A stretch of DNA of 36,787 nucleotides, from assembly GCF_010998615.1 (NCBI RefSeq), contig NZ_JAAEAH010000091.1, forward strand, positions 1 to 36,787, in the 5' to 3' direction. Numbering within the stretch: position 1 is the first letter of the stretch; each line of letters begins with the position of its first letter. The notes below the pieces were generated by a model, which saw nothing but the letters and a program-made list of their open reading frames with translations, did not search any database and had not been told where the DNA came from. Position numbers and translations under genes: made by a program. The DNA is from Myxococcus sp. CA023. Lineage in GTDB: Bacteria; Myxococcota; Myxococcia; Myxococcales; Myxococcaceae. Positions 23,719 to 32,301 of the stretch are shown piece by piece.

Positions 23719-25383
23719 ATGGCAAGCAAGGCGAAACCCACGGGCAATGGAAACGGCAATGGCAAGCAGTCACAGCGCAAGCCCAACATCCTGGTCATCT
23801 GGGGCGATGACATCGGGCTCTGGAACGTCAGCGCCTACAACCACGGGATGATGGGGTACCTCACGCCCAACATCGACCGCATCGCAAAGGAAGGCGCGAT
23901 GATGACCGACTGCTATGGCCAGCAGAGCTGCACCGCGGGCCGCGCGGCCTTCATCACCGGCATGAACCCGCTTCGCACGGGGCTCACCACCATTGGCATG
24001 CCCGGAGCGAAGTATGGACTCCAGGACTCTGACCCCACCATCGCGGAGCTGCTGAAACCGCTAGGCTACACCTGCGGCCACTTCGGCAAGAACCACGTGG
24101 GTGACTCCAACCCCTACCTGCCCACCGTGCACGGCTTCGACGAGTTCTTCGGCAACCTCTACCACCTCAACGCGGAGGGCGAACCGGAGTGCCCGGACTA
24201 CCCCAAGGACCCGACCTTCAAGGAGCGCTTCGGTCCGCGGGGCGTCCTCCGGAGCTGGGCCACGGACCGCGATGACCCCACCGAGGACAAGCGCTGGGGC
24301 GTGGTGGGTAGGCAGCGCATCGAGGACACCGGCGCGCTCACCCGCAAGCGCATGGAGACCGTGGACGGGGAGTTCCTCCAAGGGACCCTGGACTTCATGG
24401 AGCGCGCCGTGAAGGCCGGCAAGCCGTTCTTCCTCTGGCACAACACCACGCGCACTCACGTCTGGACCTACCTCCAGGAGAAGTACCGGAACGCCACCGG
24501 CTACGGCCTCTACGCGGATGCCATGCGGGAGCTGGACGACATCGTCGGCGTGCTGCTGGCCAAGCTGGACGACCTGGGCATCGCCGACAACACGCTGGTG
24601 GTCTTCTCCACCGACAACGGCGTGGAGAAGATGGGCTGGCCAGACGGCGGCAACAGCCCGTTCCGGGGCGAGAAGGGCTCCACCTGGGAGGGCGGCGTTC
24701 GCGTCCCCTGCATGGTGCGCTGGCCGGGCGTGGTGGAGCCCGGGCGCGTCATCAACGACATCTTCGCGCACGAGGACTGGATGCCCACGCTGGTCTCCGC
24801 GGCGGGCGGCCCCAAGGACCTCGTGGCGCAGTGCCAGCGCGGCTACAAGGCGGGTGACAAGACCTTCCGGGTCTACCTGGATGGGTATGACCAGACCGGG
24901 CTGCTCGCGGGCAAGGAGAAGGGAGCCCGGCACGAGTTCATCTACGTGCTCGACAGCGGAAACCTCGCGGCCGTCCGGTACGACGACTGGAAGCTCATCT
25001 TCAGCTACCAGGAAGGCGAAGGCCCGGACATGTGGTTCAGCGGCAAGCGCTTCGACCCGGCGTGGCCGTACCTCATCAACCTGCGCTCGGACCCGTTCGA
25101 GTACGGCCCCAAGGCCGGCCTGTACTTGAAGTGGTACGGGGAGCGGATGTTCACGTTCGTGCCCGCGCAGGCGCTGGTCCAGAAGTTCGCGCAGAGCCTG
25201 CTCGACTACCCCCCCAGCCAGGCCCCGGGCAGCTTGAGCATCGGGCCCATCAAGGAGCGCGTGAAGCGGCAGTTGTTGGAGGCGCGCGAGCGCAAAGAGG
25301 AGCCCGCCATCGGCGACCAGGTCATGGCGCTGGCCGACCAGGTGGAGCGGTTCATCCGCCGAACCCAGCAGTCGCACGCGTAG
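23719..25383 (+). CDS. Arylsulfatase (formylglycine sulfatase family)
   Basis: 554 residues. It hydrolyses sulfate esters. The ATG follows a perfect AGGAGG (23707-23712). There is no signal peptide: the N-terminus is hydrophilic with a Gly-Asn repeat, so the enzyme appears cytoplasmic. The metal site includes Asp30-Asp31 (IWGDDIG). The site of formylglycine formation is Cys71 in CTAGRAAFITG, a C-x-A-x-R variant of the usual C-x-P-x-R. GHFGKNHVGD, PFFLWHNTTRTH and FSTDNGVEKMGWPDGG supply further metal and substrate residues. The family's C-terminal subdomain is complete. It is 149 bases after SulP on the same strand, and probably releases sulfate from imported or internal esters. No maturase gene lies in the window. 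Confidence 0.94.
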   Translation: MASKAKPTGNGNGNGKQSQRKPNILVIWGDDIGLWNVSAYNHGMMGYLTPNIDRIAKEGAMMTDCYGQQSCTAGRAAFITGMNPLRTGLTTIGMPGAKYGLQDSDPTIAELLKPLGYTCGHFGKNHVGDSNPYLPTVHGFDEFFGNLYHLNAEGEPECPDYPKDPTFKERFGPRGVLRSWATDRDDPTEDKRWGVVGRQRIEDTGALTRKRMETVDGEFLQGTLDFMERAVKAGKPFFLWHNTTRTHVWTYLQEKYRNATGYGLYADAMRELDDIVGVLLAKLDDLGIADNTLVVFSTDNGVEKMGWPDGGNSPFRGEKGSTWEGGVRVPCMVRWPGVVEPGRVINDIFAHEDWMPTLVSAAGGPKDLVAQCQRGYKAGDKTFRVYLDGYDQTGLLAGKEKGARHEFIYVLDSGNLAAVRYDDWKLIFSYQEGEGPDMWFSGKRFDPAWPYLINLRSDPFEYGPKAGLYLKWYGERMFTFVPAQALVQKFAQSLLDYPPSQAPGSLSIGPIKERVKRQLLEARERKEEPAIGDQVMALADQVERFIRRTQQSHA

Positions 25384-25396
25384 TCACGCGCGGCGC

Positions 25397-25423
25397 CGGG
25401 CGGCGGAGCAGCGCCGCCGCCCG
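25397..25423. terminator. Bidirectional GC-rich hairpin between convergent genes
   Basis: CGGGCGGCGG (25397-25406) and CCGCCGCCCG (25414-25423) form a perfect 10-bp stem with a 7-base loop, between the sulfatase stop and the ThrE-type exporter stop. A U-run is lacking on both strands. Confidence 0.6.
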
Positions 25424-25490
25424 TGTCCGCCGGGCGGACCTCCGGGGCCCGTCGAACCGGATTTGCGCTGCATCGTTCGCCCCAGAGGCG

Positions 25491-26771
25491 CTACGCGCTC
25501 CCGGAACCCGATGGCGCGGTGTCGTCGCCGTCCACGGTGATGCGTGACGGCACCACCAAGGTCGCGAACACCAACCCCAACACCAACTGGAGCGCCACCA
25601 TCAGCACGTCGAACGGCCGGGCATCCTCCGCGCCCGGGCGCCCCATGCCGAGCAACGCGATGATGGCCTGCGTCCCCATGAAGCCCGGCGCGAGCTGCAA
25701 CATGCCCGGCATGATGACCGTCATCGGCATCCGCTGTCCGCCCCGGCCGTAGAGCAACCCGGCCACGCCCAGCACGAACGCGGCCATCATCGGACTCCCC
25801 TGCTCTCCCAGCACCGCCTTCATCCCCGCCTGCGTCCCGTAGGCGAGCAGCACCCCGCCGACGATGCCCACCAGGTCGCGCCGCCGCCCCGCCATGCAGA
25901 CAGCCAGTGCCACGCCACCGACCGCCAGCAGCAAAAAGGTGACCCAAGGCGACAGCACGTGCACGTCGCTGTACTCCGGTATCGGCCGGACAAAGCGCCA
26001 CAAGGTCGTGGCCGCCACGATGCCCACGCCAATCATCAGGAAGCGCAGCAGTCCATAGACCAGCCGCGTCATGCCTGCCTCCACGGACTCCGAGGCCAAC
26101 TCCAATGAGCCGAGCGTGACCACCATCGCGGGCACCAGCAGCACCGCCCCGCCAAACAACGCCTGGACCACATCGAAGGGCGGCAGGACGAATCGGAGCC
26201 CGAACGCCGCCAGCGTTCCCAGAAACGCCGCGAGGAAGCTCTTCTGCAGGTCCACCCGCTGCGAGAGCAACGTCCCGAAATGGATGACGCCCGCGATGCC
26301 GCCCACGAGGAGGGCCGCGAACATCTCCCACCACCCGCCCCCCACGCGCGCCGCGACGGCAGCGCCGTACACGCCATAAGCCAGGAGCACGAGCCACTTC
26401 GGATAGGGAGAGCGCTCGGCCACGATGCGGTCCAACCTCGCACGGGCCTCCGGCAGGCCCACGCCTCCCGCCGCGATGTCATCCGTCAGTTGGAGGAGCC
26501 CCGCCGCACGGCCCAGGTTCCAGTGCGGGTTGAAGGGCAACCGAGCGAAGTCCGCGGGCGACCGTCGAGGGGCCACCACCTGCGTCATGGCCAGGCTCTG
26601 GACCGTGAAGACCTCCGTCCTCAGCCCCCAGGCCCGCGCCGCCCGGCGCACGCGCGCTTCCACCAGGAGCGAGGGCTGATAGGCCAGGTGCAGTGCCCTG
26701 GCCAGGTCCAGCAGGAAGCGGGACGCCGCCTCTTCATCCCCTCCCGTTCCCGGTCCGTGCTCGCGTTTCAT
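25491..26771 (-). CDS. Threonine/serine exporter family protein (ThrE-like)
   Basis: 426 residues. The N-terminal ThrE domain (LDLARALHLAYQPSLLVEAR, then VVAPRRSPADFARLP, residues 20-125) is soluble and hydrolase-like. It is followed by about ten membrane helices in two sets of five, the second with GTQAGMKAVLGEQGSPMMAAFV and MPGMLQLAPGFMGTQAI. The family exports Thr, Ser and perhaps other small acids. Start at the ATG 26771 (GGAGG about 12 bases upstream). The first 38 bases overlap the end of the HAD gene, so translation is coupled. It converges on the sulfatase. A link to sulfur metabolism is possible but not shown by sequence. Confidence 0.88.
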   Translation of the reverse strand: MKREHGPGTGGDEEAASRFLLDLARALHLAYQPSLLVEARVRRAARAWGLRTEVFTVQSLAMTQVVAPRRSPADFARLPFNPHWNLGRAAGLLQLTDDIAAGGVGLPEARARLDRIVAERSPYPKWLVLLAYGVYGAAVAARVGGGWWEMFAALLVGGIAGVIHFGTLLSQRVDLQKSFLAAFLGTLAAFGLRFVLPPFDVVQALFGGAVLLVPAMVVTLGSLELASESVEAGMTRLVYGLLRFLMIGVGIVAATTLWRFVRPIPEYSDVHVLSPWVTFLLLAVGGVALAVCMAGRRRDLVGIVGGVLLAYGTQAGMKAVLGEQGSPMMAAFVLGVAGLLYGRGGQRMPMTVIMPGMLQLAPGFMGTQAIIALLGMGRPGAEDARPFDVLMVALQLVLGLVFATLVVPSRITVDGDDTAPSGSGSA

Positions 26772-27750
26772 CGAAGATGCGCCTCCAATCCCGCTGCATG
26801 CTGACCACGGCCCAGCCACCAGAGCGCGCGGCCTTCAATGACGCACCGTCCTTCTCTTCGTAGGCGAACTCGCGTGCCGCGTCGTCGTGGTGGATGAGCA
26901 AGGCAAAGCCCGGGCGCGGGCGCTTGCGCGTGTACTGGAGCATCTGGATGTCGCCGCCGGAGCGCACGTTGCCCGCCGCGAAGACGGGCCGCCGGCCGAT
27001 GTGCTCGTCGATGCCCACCGGCTTGCCCGCCTTGTCATTGACGTGGGACACGCGCGCCTCACGGCGCAGCACCGAGGGAGCGTGCGCATCGTCGAACGAC
27101 TTCTTCAGTTGGCTGCCAATGACCTGCTGGGGCGGGATGCCGTAGGTGTCCTCGGAGATGACACGCATGAAGTCGATGCCCCCCGCCGAGGCGAGCCAGG
27201 TCTGGAAACCGTTCGCGCGCAGATACCGAAGCAACTCCAGCATGGGGGCGTAGGCGAGCTGGTTGTAGGGAACGTCCCATCTCGGGTGGCGGGCGTGCTG
27301 AAAGAAGGTGCGGACATCACGGCTGAACGCCTCCTCCGTCATTCCGGCATGGGTCTCCCCGAGCAGCTTCATCAACTTGGACTTGTCCATGAGGGAGAGC
27401 TCGGAGAGGTCCCCCTCCATGATGGCCTTGAACGGCTGCCGCTTCGCGAGCGACGGGTCCTCCTTCATGCGGGAACGGAGCGGCTTCAGGAGGAAGGCAC
27501 CCTGCACGAGCGGCTCCTCTGGCCAGAGCGTGCCATCGTTGTCGAAGGTGGCGATGCGCGCCTCGGGGGGAATGAAGCCGGCGCCCCCCTCGGTGGTGGA
27601 GCGGGAAATGAAGTCGATGATGGCCTGCTTCACCGCCCCCTCGTTCCATGACGGCAACGGGTCCGCCGCCAACGCATGTAAAGGCACCTCAATCAGGCGT
27701 GTGAGCGCGGCAAGCAGCCGGCCCCCTTCATTCAGTGCTCCACGAACCAT
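26734..27750 (-). CDS. HAD superfamily hydrolase
   Basis: 338 residues. HAD motif I FDNDGTLW with nucleophile Asp70 and acid Asp72, motif II WLASAGG, and a motif III/IV region with Lys and GNVRSGGD. The subfamily, related to phosphoserine-phosphatase-like proteins, usually starts with WNEG..KQAIIDFI, seen here at residues 35-48. Start taken at the ATG with AGGGGGCC upstream. Residues 11-29 are mildly hydrophobic and end ALAAD, so export is possible but unclear. It overlaps the exporter gene by 38 bases. The likely reaction is phosphate-ester hydrolysis; the substrate is unknown. Confidence 0.88.
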   Translation of the reverse strand: MVRGALNEGGRLLAALTRLIEVPLHALAADPLPSWNEGAVKQAIIDFISRSTTEGGAGFIPPEARIATFDNDGTLWPEEPLVQGAFLLKPLRSRMKEDPSLAKRQPFKAIMEGDLSELSLMDKSKLMKLLGETHAGMTEEAFSRDVRTFFQHARHPRWDVPYNQLAYAPMLELLRYLRANGFQTWLASAGGIDFMRVISEDTYGIPPQQVIGSQLKKSFDDAHAPSVLRREARVSHVNDKAGKPVGIDEHIGRRPVFAAGNVRSGGDIQMLQYTRKRPRPGFALLIHHDDAAREFAYEEKDGASLKAARSGGWAVVSMQRDWRRIFDETRARTGNGRG

Positions 27751-28187
27751 GTCGGCCCCCTGGCGCGCCGCGCACCAACACTGCCTCCCAGGACGGTGAT
27801 GCCGACATCAACGCTTCACAATGCCGACTGGAGGGCACGAGGAGAGGGCCCGCTGGGCCCGGCCGCCGCGTTCCCCCGGACCGACATGGCGCGGTCGAAA
27901 CGAGCGTCATGGCGGAGAGGCGATGCAAGGGCCCACGGGACGCAGTCCTCGGCGCGGTGGGCCGAGCCTCACGCATCTCTCGCGTTGCGCCATGGGCGAG
28001 GTTCGCAGCCACTCAGTCGGCCCGACGACTCACGCAACCCCTTGATATTTCCTGGACTCATGGGGTTTCCCTGAGCCCCGGGCCAGCCTGCCTCACGATT
28101 TTTTCGCCGCGTGTCGATCCGCTTCGAGCTTATTCGTCGCCATTTTGAACGAGGACGCAGCGCCTCCCGAACCGAAAGGAAGAACCG
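27751..28187. other. Divergent intergenic region
   Basis: 437 bases between the divergent HAD and YCII genes. Short open frames here have no ribosome sites and no recognisable sequence. The AT-richer stretch at 28098-28150 (with TTTTTTCG and GCTTATTCGTCGCCATTTTGAA) is the likely promoter zone of the YCII gene. I cannot assign boxes with confidence. Confidence 0.45.
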
Positions 28188-28628
28188 ATGCGCGTCATGG
28201 TCATTGTGAAGGCGACGAAGAACTCCGAAGCCAATGTGATGCCCGACGAGAAGCTGATGACCGAGATGGGCAAGTACAACGAGGAGCTGATGAAGGCGGG
28301 CGTGCTCCTGGCCGGTGACGGTCTCCACCCGAGCAACAAGGGCAAGCGCATCCGGTTCGCGGACGGGAAGAAGAGCGTCATCGATGGTCCGTTCGCGGAG
28401 ACGAAAGAGCTCATCGCCGGCTATTGGATGTGGCAGGTCAAGTCGATGGACGAGGCCGTGGAGTGGGCGCGCCGCTGCCCGCCCCCCATGCCCGGCGAGG
28501 AGTCGGAGCTGGAGATTCGCCCCGTCTTCGAGGCCGAGGACTTCGGCGCCGAGTTCACCCCGGAGCTGCGCGCGCGGGAAGAGCAGCTGCGCGCGGAGTT
28601 GGAGCAGAAGCAGAAGCAGAAGTCGTGA
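28188..28628 (+). CDS. YCII-related domain protein
   Basis: 146 residues, cytoplasmic. The ATG has AAAGGAAG upstream. The fold begins RVMVIVKATKNSEAN. The central family features are GVLLAGDGLHPS and the hallmark DGPFAETKELIAGYW near residues 65-80, with the strand W-M-W-Q-V and the helix MDEAVEWARRCP. Homologues are often fused to, or sit beside, ECF sigma factors (SigI/CarQ type), but none is present here. Biochemical role unknown. The C-terminus is a charged Glu/Gln/Lys helix (about 125-146). Confidence 0.9.
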   Translation: MRVMVIVKATKNSEANVMPDEKLMTEMGKYNEELMKAGVLLAGDGLHPSNKGKRIRFADGKKSVIDGPFAETKELIAGYWMWQVKSMDEAVEWARRCPPPMPGEESELEIRPVFEAEDFGAEFTPELRAREEQLRAELEQKQKQKS

Positions 28629-28641
28629 GCCGCAACGGAGT

Positions 28642-28664
28642 GAGGTCCGGTGTCTCTGGACCTC
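28642..28664 (+). terminator. Hairpin between the YCII gene and the toxin gene
   Basis: GAGGTCC (28642-28648) and GGACCTC (28658-28664) form a 7-bp stem with a 9-base loop, 13 bases past the YCII stop. Only a short CTCGGG follows, with no U-run. Confidence 0.45.
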
Positions 28665-28738
28665 CTCGGGTCGTCAGAGCCGGGTGCTAACTCCTGATGT
28701 GTGCTCCCACAGTTCGGGGCACACGCCAGGGGGACGAC

Positions 28739-30100
28739 ATGACGTTGCGTGGAGCAGGTGCACTGCTCTTGAGCATACTTCTCGTGGGCTGCGCGACACC
28801 GCGAGTCGTGCGCCTGGATACGGGACAAGGCGAGCCCATCGTCTACATCCCGCCGAAGAGCGCAAAGCCGGTCGAAGTGGACGAAGACGCGTTCCGGAAG
28901 GTGATGACCCGGCTCGTGCTGGACATGCGCTTCTCCCTCCACGACGGGGCAGCGGAGCGTCCACGGGTCCGGCTCGCCCCGTGGGGCTCGGAGTCCCAGG
29001 GCGCCGGACACGATTACGGCGCCTGGTGCTCCCGACAGGACAGTCCTGGCGAGTGCCTCACGCTCCTGGAGGGTGGCTTCTCCTTCCTGGATGCCAAGGC
29101 GCGCCGACAGATGGCGCTCGCCTTCGCCTGGGATGGCGTGTGGGACGGCGTACAGGACGCAGTGAAGGAGGTCGTCAACCCGCTCGCGCTCAGGGCAATG
29201 CTGACGTCGGCGATGGCCGCGTACATGTTCCTCATCGTCGCGCCGGAGCCCGTGACCAAGGTCGTCGCCGTCGCACTGACGACCTTCGTCCTCGCCTACC
29301 TCGGCGTGGACGCCTTCATGGGTCTCATGGAGGGCTGGCAGAGACTGTCAGCGGACGCTGACCGCGCGGAGTCGTTCCGGGAGCTGGAGGACGCGGGGCA
29401 CCGCTTCGGCCGAGTCATGGGAGAGAACGGAGCGCGCGTGCTCATCCTCGCGCTGACGGCGGCGCTGAGTGGTGGGGCCGCGAGCATGGCCTCCAAGGGA
29501 CCGACACTGCCCGGCTTCGCCAGCGCGGCATTAGCCGCGGAGGCACAAGCGGGATTCCGGCTGTCCGCGGCGATGGCAGGAGGCGTGCGCTCCATCACCG
29601 TGGCGGAGGGCGTCATGACCGTGGGCCTTGCGCCCAATGCGGTCGCCATGACTGCTCGCGGCCAGGGAGGAGCAGACGTGCCCTCCTCCTTGGACGGCGC
29701 TCCCACGAAGCTCCTTGAGAATCAACGCCCCCTCCTCTTGGACAAGGAGCAGAAAATCGCGCGGTTGGTAGGCGTTCGCCCCGTCCGAGTCACAGACCCC
29801 GACTTTCTACAGTATGTGAACAACGGTTCCATCAAGTGGGTGGTGACTGCGGAGGGGGAATTGCTGATTGTCCCTCACACATGGCGAACAAAAGAGATCT
29901 CGCACGCGGTCGCCAGCGGAGGACGCCCAGTGCTCGCAGCAGGCGAAGCTGAAATCGCCGCCCATGGCATGCTACGCACAGGTGTGGAGATCACGCCTCA
30001 CAGTGGCCACTACCTCTTCGAGGCTCCCGCAGCCACGAGTGCCAGAGCGCTGGAAATCGGCAGACAGGCCTTCTCCCGAGCCGGTATCTTGTTCCCCTAG
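28739..30100 (+). CDS. SitA-like polymorphic toxin lipoprotein (SitA5-type)
   Basis: 453 residues. ATG after AGGGGG. A lipoprotein signal ends LLVGC (lipobox, Cys18); Ala at +2 fits outer-membrane sorting. The body (about 25-320) carries FAWDGVWDGVQDAVKEVVNP, two hydrophobic stretches (about 150-190 and 232-250) and a Gly/Ala-rich segment. From memory this matches the conserved part of myxobacterial SitA5 toxins, which pass to sibling cells by outer membrane exchange (TraA/TraB) and kill cells lacking the immunity protein. The C-terminal domain (about 340-453) has His in PHTW, ISHAV and HSGHY and resembles a module common to contact-delivered toxins. GC falls sharply near 29700, at the domain boundary. 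The immunity gene follows 11 bases later. Confidence 0.75.
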   Translation: MTLRGAGALLLSILLVGCATPRVVRLDTGQGEPIVYIPPKSAKPVEVDEDAFRKVMTRLVLDMRFSLHDGAAERPRVRLAPWGSESQGAGHDYGAWCSRQDSPGECLTLLEGGFSFLDAKARRQMALAFAWDGVWDGVQDAVKEVVNPLALRAMLTSAMAAYMFLIVAPEPVTKVVAVALTTFVLAYLGVDAFMGLMEGWQRLSADADRAESFRELEDAGHRFGRVMGENGARVLILALTAALSGGAASMASKGPTLPGFASAALAAEAQAGFRLSAAMAGGVRSITVAEGVMTVGLAPNAVAMTARGQGGADVPSSLDGAPTKLLENQRPLLLDKEQKIARLVGVRPVRVTDPDFLQYVNNGSIKWVVTAEGELLIVPHTWRTKEISHAVASGGRPVLAAGEAEIAAHGMLRTGVEITPHSGHYLFEAPAATSARALEIGRQAFSRAGILFP

Positions 30101-30111
30101 GGACCTGCCCA

Positions 30112-30669
30112 ATGAACCCGACTCGTGACCTTTTTGACGACGTCCTGGAATGGCCCCTCTCGAAAGTGAATCCATGGCTCGACAGGGTCACCCTTGGTGG
30201 GCCCATTGAAGGCGAGCCCTTCAACTGGGATGTCTTTGCGTTCACCATCGCAGCGAGAGCGCGCGAGGAAAAAAGCCCCGGTTGGGCCCAGGTCGCCCTT
30301 CGCATCTACGATGCCCTCGCGAAACAACCTCCCTTGGGGGCTACAGAGCACTCATTCATGCTCTCGGCGATGAACTTGCGGGCAGGACTGATCTCCGAAC
30401 TGGGCGAACGCGAAGGTGACCCCGTCCTCGACTCGGAGCCCATCGTCGCGTGGATCCAGCGCCTCACGACGATGTCGCTGGAGGAAGCGTCACGATGGAT
30501 GGCGCTGGCGCAGGAAGACTTCCGCGCCGTCCCCATCGAGAAACTCCTCGTCATGCGTCGGATCAAGCACGGGCTCAACACCCTGGCCCACGCCCTGCCC
30601 AAGACAAACGTGGAGCAGAAGCACCCGGAGCTCATCCCCTGGCTCCATTTCCGAACCCGCCTACCCTGA
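30112..30669 (+). CDS. Putative cognate immunity protein (SitI-like)
   Basis: 185 residues, no signal peptide or membrane helix, so cytoplasmic. The ATG lies 11 bases after the toxin stop with AGGGAC upstream. It is predicted mostly helical and acidic/aromatic at the start (DLFDDVLEWPLSKVNPWLD), with no enzyme motif. I recognise no family. The call rests on position: SitA toxins are followed directly by an immunity gene that binds the toxin domain. Base composition matches the lower-GC toxin tail rather than the high-GC toxin body, consistent with the two travelling together. A single amphipathic-looking tail (FRTRLP) closes it. Confidence 0.65.
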   Translation: MNPTRDLFDDVLEWPLSKVNPWLDRVTLGGPIEGEPFNWDVFAFTIAARAREEKSPGWAQVALRIYDALAKQPPLGATEHSFMLSAMNLRAGLISELGEREGDPVLDSEPIVAWIQRLTTMSLEEASRWMALAQEDFRAVPIEKLLVMRRIKHGLNTLAHALPKTNVEQKHPELIPWLHFRTRLP

Positions 30670-30681
30670 CGCGGCGGCGCC

Positions 30682-31275
30682 CTACCCCGCCCCGCCGGGC
30701 ACCTGCGTCACGTGGTTCAGGAAGTCGCGAAGAATGCGCGCTGTCGCGCCCCAGATGACGTGCGTCCCATACGTGTAGAAGTACAGGTCCCGCTCCGCCC
30801 CCAGGATTTCCTTCTGCTCCACGCGGAGGATGGCCGGGTCCAACAGCCCCGACAGTGGCACCTCCAGGATGTAGGCCACCTCCTCCGCGCTCGGCCGGTA
30901 CTTCCCGTCCCCGGGAATCACCCCCACGAAGGGCCGCACCCGGTACTGCGAAATCGTGGGCACCTCGTCCAGCATGCCCAGCACCCGCACGCCGCGCCGG
31001 TCGATGCCCAGCTCCTCTTCCGTCTCGCGCAGCGCCGTGTGCAGGGGCGTCGCGTCCTCGGGGTCGCGGCCTCCCCCCGGGAAGCTGTACTGATCCGCAT
31101 GCGTCCGCAGCGTCGCGGGCCTGCGCGTGAAGAGCACGTGGGGCACGCCGTCCCGCTCGAACACCGGCACCAGCACCGAGGCCTCCCGCAGACTCCACCC
31201 CGGCAGGTGCACCTCACGCGCCGGCCGCGAGGACAGCCGTGACTCCAGTGTCTGGAACAGCGCCTCCACACTCAC
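30682..31275 (-). CDS. Nudix hydrolase, CoA pyrophosphatase type
   Basis: 197 residues. The Nudix region is FPGGGRDPEDATPLHTALRE followed by TEEELGI, with the NudL/CoA-type spacing and D-P-x-D-x-T pattern; the Glu cluster binds metal. VLFTRRPATLRTHADQYSFP just upstream is the other hallmark of this group, which splits coenzyme A and derivatives to 4'-phosphopantetheine and 3',5'-ADP. HVIWGATARIL near the C-terminus also matches. Its stop lies 12 bases from the convergent immunity gene. It may be co-transcribed after uppP (18 bases apart). Confidence 0.92.
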   Translation of the reverse strand: MSVEALFQTLESRLSSRPAREVHLPGWSLREASVLVPVFERDGVPHVLFTRRPATLRTHADQYSFPGGGRDPEDATPLHTALRETEEELGIDRRGVRVLGMLDEVPTISQYRVRPFVGVIPGDGKYRPSAEEVAYILEVPLSGLLDPAILRVEQKEILGAERDLYFYTYGTHVIWGATARILRDFLNHVTQVPGGAG

Positions 31276-31293
31276 GGCCCACGTCCTCTCACG

Positions 31294-32187
31294 CTAGTCG
31301 GTAATCTGCTTCTCCACCGGCGGCGTCCCCGGCTCGCCAGGGACCTCCACGTTCTCCGCTCCCGACATCGGGCTCAGCTTCCCCGTCTGGAGCAGGACCA
31401 GCAGCAGCACGCCCAGCGCCACGCGGTATACGACGAACACCAACGTCGTCCGCGTGCGCAGGAAGCGCAACAGCCACGCGATGGCCGCCATGCCCGACGC
31501 GAAGGCCACCAGCGTCCCCACCCAGAGCGCCATCGCGGAAGGCCGCGTCTCCGCCTCCAGCAGGTGCTTGAGCTCGAAGACGCCCGCCAGCGTGGTGGCC
31601 GGGATGGACAGCAGGAACGAGTAGCGTGCCGCATCCTCGCGCTTGAGCCCCAGCGACAGGCCGCCCGTCAGCGTCGTGCCAGAGCGAGACGCACCCGGAA
31701 TCAGCGCCAGCGCCTGCCACATGCCGATGAGGATGCCATCCTTCCACCGCATGTCCGCTAGCGTCCGCTGGTGCGAGGCCCGCTTCTCCACCACGAGGAG
31801 GATGAGGGCCAGCACGATGAGGCTTCCGGAGATGACGTAGAGCGAGCGGAACTCGTTCTCGATGAACTTCTTCAATGTCAGCCCGGCGATGCCGACAGGC
31901 AACGTGCCCACCAGGACGAACCACGCCAGCCGCGCCTCCAGCGTGCCGAAGGGCTCGCGCCGCGCCAGCCCTCGGAAGAAGGCCGCCACCAGCGAGACGA
32001 TGTCCTTGCGGAAGTAGATGAGCACGGCCGCCACCGTGCCCAACTGGATGACCGCCGAGTACGCCGCGCCCGGGTCCCTCCAGCCGAACAGCTCCGGCGC
32101 GATGCGCAGGTGCGCCGTGGAGCTGATGGGAAGGAACTCCGTGAGACCCTGGACCAGACCCAGGACGATGGCTTCGAGGAGGCTCAT
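31294..32187 (-). CDS. uppP: Undecaprenyl-diphosphatase
   Basis: 297 residues in the inner membrane. It removes a phosphate from undecaprenyl diphosphate so the carrier lipid can be reused for peptidoglycan and polysaccharides; overproduction confers bacitracin resistance. The N-terminal motif QGLTEFLPISSTAHL (about residues 13-28) and the active-site motif PGASRSGTT near 160-170 are intact, with eight or so helices. Start taken at MSLLEAIVLGLVQGL: the frame is open far upstream but that part is not protein-like. The C-terminus has an extra 25-residue hydrophilic tail. Transcribed with the Nudix gene and divergent from the SEC-C gene. Confidence 0.95.
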   Translation of the reverse strand: MSLLEAIVLGLVQGLTEFLPISSTAHLRIAPELFGWRDPGAAYSAVIQLGTVAAVLIYFRKDIVSLVAAFFRGLARREPFGTLEARLAWFVLVGTLPVGIAGLTLKKFIENEFRSLYVISGSLIVLALILLVVEKRASHQRTLADMRWKDGILIGMWQALALIPGASRSGTTLTGGLSLGLKREDAARYSFLLSIPATTLAGVFELKHLLEAETRPSAMALWVGTLVAFASGMAAIAWLLRFLRTRTTLVFVVYRVALGVLLLVLLQTGKLSPMSGAENVEVPGEPGTPPVEKQITD

Positions 32188-32301
32188 AGGGTGCGGCCCC
32201 CGGATGTATGCCTGCTCTCCCCGCCCAGCAAGGGTGTTCCACCGCCTCTGTACGCACGAACACCCACGGCCCGCGCAGGACGGGTAGGCTCGGACCGCAC
32301 C

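Noticed and set aside
28315..29361. Plus-strand open frame bridging the YCII and toxin genes
   Set aside because: Arg/Ser-rich shadow in a different frame from both real genes; no ribosome site.
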